A DNA stretch of 64,000 nucleotides from Strix aluco (Eukaryota; Chordata; Aves; Strigiformes; Strigidae): assembly GCF_031877795.1 (NCBI RefSeq), contig NC_133932.1, positions 137,938,841 through 138,002,840 on the forward strand, written 5' to 3'. Position numbers and translations under genes: made by a program. Positions 59,601-64,000 of this stretch are shown here, piece after piece. A model generated the notes under the pieces. The model was not told where the DNA came from and did not search any database. It saw only the letters and a program-made list of their open reading frames with translations. How positions within the stretch are numbered: position 1 is the stretch's first letter; each line of letters begins with the position of its first letter.

Positions 59601-62600
59601 CTTCCTGCCCAGAGAGGGCAGTGCTGTGAGTAACACCCCAGCACCAACACAGAAACGTTCGGTAATTGCTTGGAGGAAGCAGAACAACGCCCCTGCATCA
59701 CCCCGGAACGAGGAACTGTTTTCCAATACACTAATAAAACACCTCAAGCAGCAGCCCGGGATAATTTGCACCTCAGAGGCCTGGGAGCAGCACAGGAGAT
59801 CACCAGCCCACAGCAATTAATTTTGGTAAATCCTGGAACACAGGGAAAACTGCAAAGACCAGGGGAGTGTGCGAGTTGTGCCAAAACCGAGGAAGGCAGG
59901 AGAAAAGTGAGTGTTTACAGAGCCTGACATCGGGCAACCGAGAGGCCAGTGGGGGATTCAACCAGTAAAAGATAAATGACAGGAAGGTGCTTTGTACCAG
60001 CTGATGGGACTTTATGAAAATAGGGCTTTCCAAATAAAACTGAGTTTATTCCTTGAAGCGTTACATTTGGTTAAAAAAAGCAATTCCATAGGTCACGCCG
60101 ATGAGATGCACTCATACACCTGTAAGCGTCTGACCAGGGCACAGGCTTCTGGTGAGAAGGGGGACGCTGGTGGCGGCTTAGATCAAGAAAGAGCCCATGA
60201 GCAGACCTCAAAATGCACCTGTTGACGGGAAACTGCAGATTTTCTGCTGATGGGCCTAGTGCAGGCCTAAAGGGGGGGTGTGGAAAACCACAGCCGTCAA
60301 GATTTGTGTTATTTGTAAGATGGAAGCAGATAAAATCTTTTCTGAGTAAATTTCAAGCCTGACGCTCGGGTGGGCAGCAAGGACAGGACAGTCCCACATT
60401 AAACACATTTCAGTGCGCCCGGAGGCAACGTTCTCCACCTAAAGACAGGGAGGGCAGGGAGCCAGCCCGGGACTGCGTGTCCTCCAAAGCAGTAACTAGG
60501 GAGGACCGAGGGGTCACACTCGGCACAAGCTTTGGGCTCAAAAGCCTGAAGAGGGAAGAAGTGTGAGCAGGAGAGCAGTGCTACCCCCAGGCTGCCCTGG
60601 ACGCTCAGTCCTGCCATGCCCAATCCACGTTTTCAAAATGCTTAAAACTTGGAAGATACCGCTCAATCTCCTCCCCCAAACGATTCAAAATCTGGAGAAA
60701 ATATTTTAGAGGAGAACAAATGGAGAGGTGATTCGGTCACAATGCAAAAAATACCCGTGGGGAAGGGAAAGCCCCAGTGCTTTGCAGGGCTCTGCCCAGC
60801 ACTGCCACGCTCCCCGCAGCTGCAGTGGGTTTATCGACATCTAGAAACGAGGCCTCGGTTCAGCACCTGCCCCTGACGAGTCCCCAGCCCGCGGGCAGAC
60901 TGGTCACCGCTTCACACGCCCAGTTCGACGGGGCCCTGTCTGGCAGGTTGGCCGGGAGCGGGGTCGGGCCCTCGGGCAGAGCTCTGAGCCCACAGCCCGT
61001 CCGGACACACCTTCTCGGGAGGGAGCCCCGAACCCAGGCGCCTCCTGCCCTTTCCCTGGCGTCTGCAGCGGGGGGTCACACCTCGGTCTGATGGTGACAG
61101 ACCTCGGGACGACACCTCCCTGTCGCCGACACCTCCCAGGCAGTCACGCCCCTCCCCACACCCCCTGTCCTCTGCCTGAGCTGCTCTTGGCAGGTGGATT
61201 TCCTCAGCCCCCAACAGCTCCATGACGGGGCAGAGCTTGGCAGGAGACACGGCCTGCTGGGCTGCCGGGCCGGGGGAAGAATCTCTCTCCACACCCAGTT
61301 GTGGCCTCCAGTGACGAACCACGAGTGGAACGGCAGGACTGCTGGCAGCAGCCCCCAGGGTGGCGGCCGCTCGGGGCAGGGGGGCGGCAGGGAGCCTCGA
61401 GGGCCTGGTGTTTCTCTCAGGGCAGAGGCATCACAGCAGCCAGAGCAGCTCCCGGCCGGGCTCCGCACTCGGGGGCCGCCACGGCCTCCGCAGGGCACCC
61501 CAAGGCCCGCTGGGCCCCGAGCACCTTGGCCCCCCACCATGACGCTCCCCCAAGCTCCCCCCTTATGGGGAGACTGCGGACAGACCGCGGGGCTGTGACA
61601 GGGCGCAGCATCCCCAGGGCCTCCCGGTGCCCAACGCAGGCACACCCCCTGCTCTGTCCCTGCCCAGCTACCCCCAGCGTGAGAACCCCCCGGCTCCGGC
61701 GCTGCTGGAGGGGGATCACGCCAAGCGGGGAGGCGGGGGAACCCCACCTTTCTTTTCCTACCTGCGGCACAGGAGCTTTACTGTCCCCCTGCAGAGCAGG
61801 GCTCCCCCTCGCAGCTTCCTCATTGCTCGGCCTCCTCCTGCAAGTCATCCGCTGGCTGTTCAGCTCCAAGATGCGGGTGGTGATGCCTTTGACGTGGAGG
61901 AGATCATCGAGGGAGTTGAAGCCCTTCAGTTCCTGCGAGAACAGACGTAAGATGCGACACAGAGCCAGGAAACCCAGGGACCAGCCTCCAAGCAGGACCA
62001 AGCTTACTCACACCCTCCTCAGACAGGCTCTTTCCTGGCCGGTCCAGACCCACCAGTTTGCACCTCTCAGACCCACCAGCTCCCTTTAGACCTTCAGGAG
62101 AAAGAGCTGGGGGGGGCACAGCAAGGCGATCCCCTTGTACTGCAAGTCCTGGCTGCCGCTGCCTGCCAAGGTAAGGGATTCCCCTGCCCAAAACAGCCCT
62201 TCCCGTGGAACCTCGCTGTCCCCAGCGGCAGCAGGCAACAGCCCCCCCGAGCTGCTCCAAACCCAAAGGCCAGAAGCTCAGACAGGGGGGTTGTGCCTCC
62301 CAGCTGAGCAGCACCAAGGCTGGGGCCTTCCCTGCCCCACGCAATCGCCCTCGTCTGCAGCTCCAGAGAACGGGATGAGCCCCGGGCTCCTGCCGAGCGT
62401 GTGCGAGGACCCCCGGTGCTGCAGAACACAGGTCAGGCACCGCCCAGCCCCGCGCTCCCGCCGGCCGCTGCTCCCCCCTCCGAGGGCCCAAACCCCCGAG
62501 GGCCGGCCCAGCCGTCACCGGGGCAGAGGGGCGCAGCGTGGGGAGCGTCCACCGTTCTGGCTAACGGCGTCAGGGCCGCGACGAGGCTCCCACCATCCTC

Positions 62601-63764
62601 TCAAACCCGTCGTGCATCATTTTAAGGCGTTTCGGCCGCCTCTCCCCTGCAAGGGCTTCACCCCACAGCCCGGCTCCAGGGACAAGCCCCGTTCCCGTGA
62701 GCCCGCGCTCACCTGTTCTCCCACCGCCGGTCCCCGCGGTTAACGCCTCTCGCTCCTCCGCCCCCCCGTGTTTACATTCCTGCCGCGTTCATAACCGGTG
62801 ACCCTGCCCCTCTCAGCCTCCTCTTTTCCAGGCCAAAAAAAGTGGAGCTCCTCCAGCCCTGCCCTGCCCAGGCAGCCTCCCCTGCCCCGCTTCCTCCTGC
62901 GACACCGATGCCGGGTCCCAGCCGCGATCTCGCCGGTTCTTCGCAGCGTTAACGGCAAAAAAGCGCCGTTAATGTCGCGGTCTCTGCTAAAGGCAGGTGC
63001 AGCCCGAGATCTCGCGACCCTTCCCAGGGCCGGGCCCGTCGCCCGCCGGCCCCGCCGCTCCCGAGCGCTCCACCGAGGGCAGCGGCGGGATCTCCAGCCC
63101 AGCGCGGCCGCACCGGGCGGGCTCCTGCCCCTTCCCCCGGGAACTCGCGGGGTTTCTCCGCTCTTCGCACGCAACGTCGCCGGCCGCCAGCCCCGGGGCT
63201 CTGCCCCCAACCCCAGCGACGAGGGACCCGCCGGGCCGGGCCGCCCGCAGACGGGCGGGGCTCCCCGGGAGAGCCGCCCTGCACCGGGGGCCGCCGCCCG
63301 CTCCCCCCCCGTGCCTGCGGACGGACCGGCGGCTCCCTCCCCCCGCTCCCCTGCGGCAGCCCCAGGCGCTGCGCCCGGAGGCGGCCGCTCGTCCCGGGGG
63401 GGGCGGCCGCAAACGGCCCCGCCTGCCCGTCCGCGGAAGCCGGGGGGAAGCAGCGCTGCCGCCCGCGCCGGTACCGGCCGCACCCGCCCCGGGGCCGGCG
63501 GGTCAGCGGAGGCGGCCGGTTGCCCCGGGACGGGCGGCCCCGCCTGAGCCCCGGCACCCCCAGCCCCGCTCCCGCGGGCCCCGCCGCCCCCGCCCAGGCC
63601 CGGCCGCGGCACGGGGCCGCCCCCGCCCGCACCTCTCTCTTCCGCACGATACCGCGGGCGCGGCGGCGGCCGATGCCGCTGAGCGCCCCCTCCAGCTCGG
63701 CCACGCCGGCGCGGTTGATGTCCAGCTTCCCCCCGCCGGGGCCCGGCCCGCCCGGCCCCGACAT
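53634..63764 (-). CDS. FBXW7-like: FBXW7-like F-box/WD40 protein with N-terminal helix-hairpin-helix, complete, 13 exons
   Basis: Predicted substrate receptor of an SCF ubiquitin ligase. Exons: 63633-63764, 61762-61932, 58852-59160, 57811-57893, 57325-57463, 56778-56912, 56559-56682, 56328-56464, 55486-55599, 54861-55042, 54474-54699, 54066-54276 and 53634-53902. All are GT-AG and phase-compatible, giving 743 aa. Residues about 13-75 form a ComEA/EEPD1-like helix-hairpin-helix ([19 protein letters not shown], then [13 protein letters not shown]). Residues 102-204 are acidic with E10 and a tyrosine-rich end. [19 protein letters not shown] resembles the FBXW7 NLS exon. The F-box is about 314-360 ([19 protein letters not shown]). 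Eight WD40 blades run from 411 to VLDFDVDLK at the C-terminus. Phosphodegron arginines equivalent to human R465, R479 and R505 are present (R501, R515, R541). It lies beside ARFIP2 and TRIM3, so it is an FBXW7 ohnologue. The two 5' exons are assigned by phase and strand, not by transcript data. Confidence 0.88.
59161..61761 (-). other. FBXW7-like intron 2
   Basis: A 2.6-kb intron, GC-rich at both ends and AT-richer at 59,640-60,760. No repeat family, RNA gene or alternative exon was recognised. Confidence 0.5.
61933..63632 (-). other. FBXW7-like intron 1
   Basis: A 1.7-kb intron, CpG-dense toward exon 1. Long composition-driven frames are present on both strands; nothing was recognised. Confidence 0.5.
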
Positions 63765-63850
63765 CCCGGCACGAACCGCCGCCGCCGCCGCGCAGGCCCC
63801 GCGCGCACTGCGCAGGCGCGGCCCCGCCCCGCCCCCGGCGCCCCTGGCCC
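63765..63850 (-). promoter_or_regulatory. FBXW7-like promoter squeezed behind RRP8
   Basis: Immediately upstream of the ATG lie a (GCC)n run (63,778-63,792), an NRF1-like GCGCACTGCGCAGGCGC block (about 63,803-63,819) and GC boxes (63,820-63,834). Only about 55-60 bp separate this block from the RRP8 polyadenylation signal, so promoter and upstream 3' end nearly touch. Confidence 0.6.
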
Positions 63851-63906
63851 CGCCCTCGTCGCCCTAGGCCCCGCCCCCAGAGCCCTGACCGTGCGGATCC
63901 AGCGGC

Positions 63907-63912
63907 TTTATT
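63907..63912 (-). terminator. Polyadenylation signal of the upstream RRP8-like gene
   Basis: AATAAA on the minus strand, about 50 bp after the stop at 63,965-63,967. Confidence 0.8.
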
Positions 63913-63964
63913 GGCAGCTGCGCGGCGCGGGGCGGGGCCTCCCGGCGTGGCCCCGCCCCCGCCC

Positions 63965-64000
63965 TCAACGGCGCTTGTAGCGGCAGGGCCGCAGGCGCAG
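63965..64000 (-). CDS. RRP8: C-terminal end of RRP8 (ribosomal RNA-processing protein 8 / nucleomethylin), cut by window edge
   Basis: The last 11 codons and stop of a minus-strand gene, reading LRLRPCRYKRR. The ending PCxYKRR resembles the C-terminus of the Rrp8 SAM-dependent methyltransferase family, which makes m1A in large-subunit rRNA and sits in the nucleolus. The polyadenylation signal follows. Position supports the call, since RRP8 follows TIMM10B (and DNHD1) on human 11p15.4 on the opposite strand to TIMM10B. With only 11 residues visible, the assignment rests mainly on this motif and gene order. Confidence 0.68.
   Translation of the reverse strand: MRLRPCRYKRR

Overview
This window looks like nuclear DNA of a bird, probably from a GC-rich, gene-dense microchromosome. 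It carries many CR1 (chicken-repeat 1) LINE fragments, short introns, strong CpG islands, long C/G homopolymers and minisatellites. The recognisable proteins are vertebrate orthologues. The species cannot be named from the sequence alone.

Layout. Positions 1-22,400 hold no gene I can support: mostly GC-rich unique DNA, five CR1 fragments, a pair of unclassified repeat copies near 16.7 and 19.1 kb, and about ten AT-rich islands that may be conserved regulatory elements. At 22,585-25,429 (+) lies a complete five-exon RPS11, with a 5'TOP-type start region, two SNORD35-like C/D snoRNAs in consecutive introns and a solo-LTR-like fossil in intron 2. A 200-N assembly gap (28,080-28,279) cuts the 3' end of TRIM3, which runs on the minus strand to 32,336. 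TRIM3 shows about ten single-base frame disruptions, most simply read as consensus error near a contig end. After 4 kb of CpG- and repeat-rich DNA comes ARFIP2 (minus, 37,560-41,005, seven coding exons, intact). It is head to head with TIMM10B (plus, 41,946-42,527, three exons, intact) across an ETS/CRE-rich bidirectional promoter. Positions 42.9-53.4 kb are intergenic with several CR1 copies. From 53,634 to 63,764 (minus) is a complete 13-exon FBXW7 paralogue, and immediately upstream of it are the last 11 codons of a minus-strand gene that looks like RRP8.

How it fits together. TRIM3-ARFIP2-TIMM10B-RRP8 matches human 11p15.4 gene order. The sister paralogon on human 4q31 holds FBXW7-ARFIP1-TRIM2. 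The FBXW7-like gene here therefore looks like the retained whole-genome-duplication sister (ohnologue) of FBXW7, to my knowledge absent from the mammalian TRIM3/ARFIP2 locus. Its first two exons encode a ComEA/EEPD1-like helix-hairpin-helix segment, giving an unusual HhH - acidic region - F-box - WD40 architecture. The three phosphodegron-binding arginines known from FBXW7 are all kept. This is the most interesting item in the window. RPS11 belongs to 19q13.33 in human, so its position next to TRIM3 across an N gap is either a lineage rearrangement or a scaffolding join.
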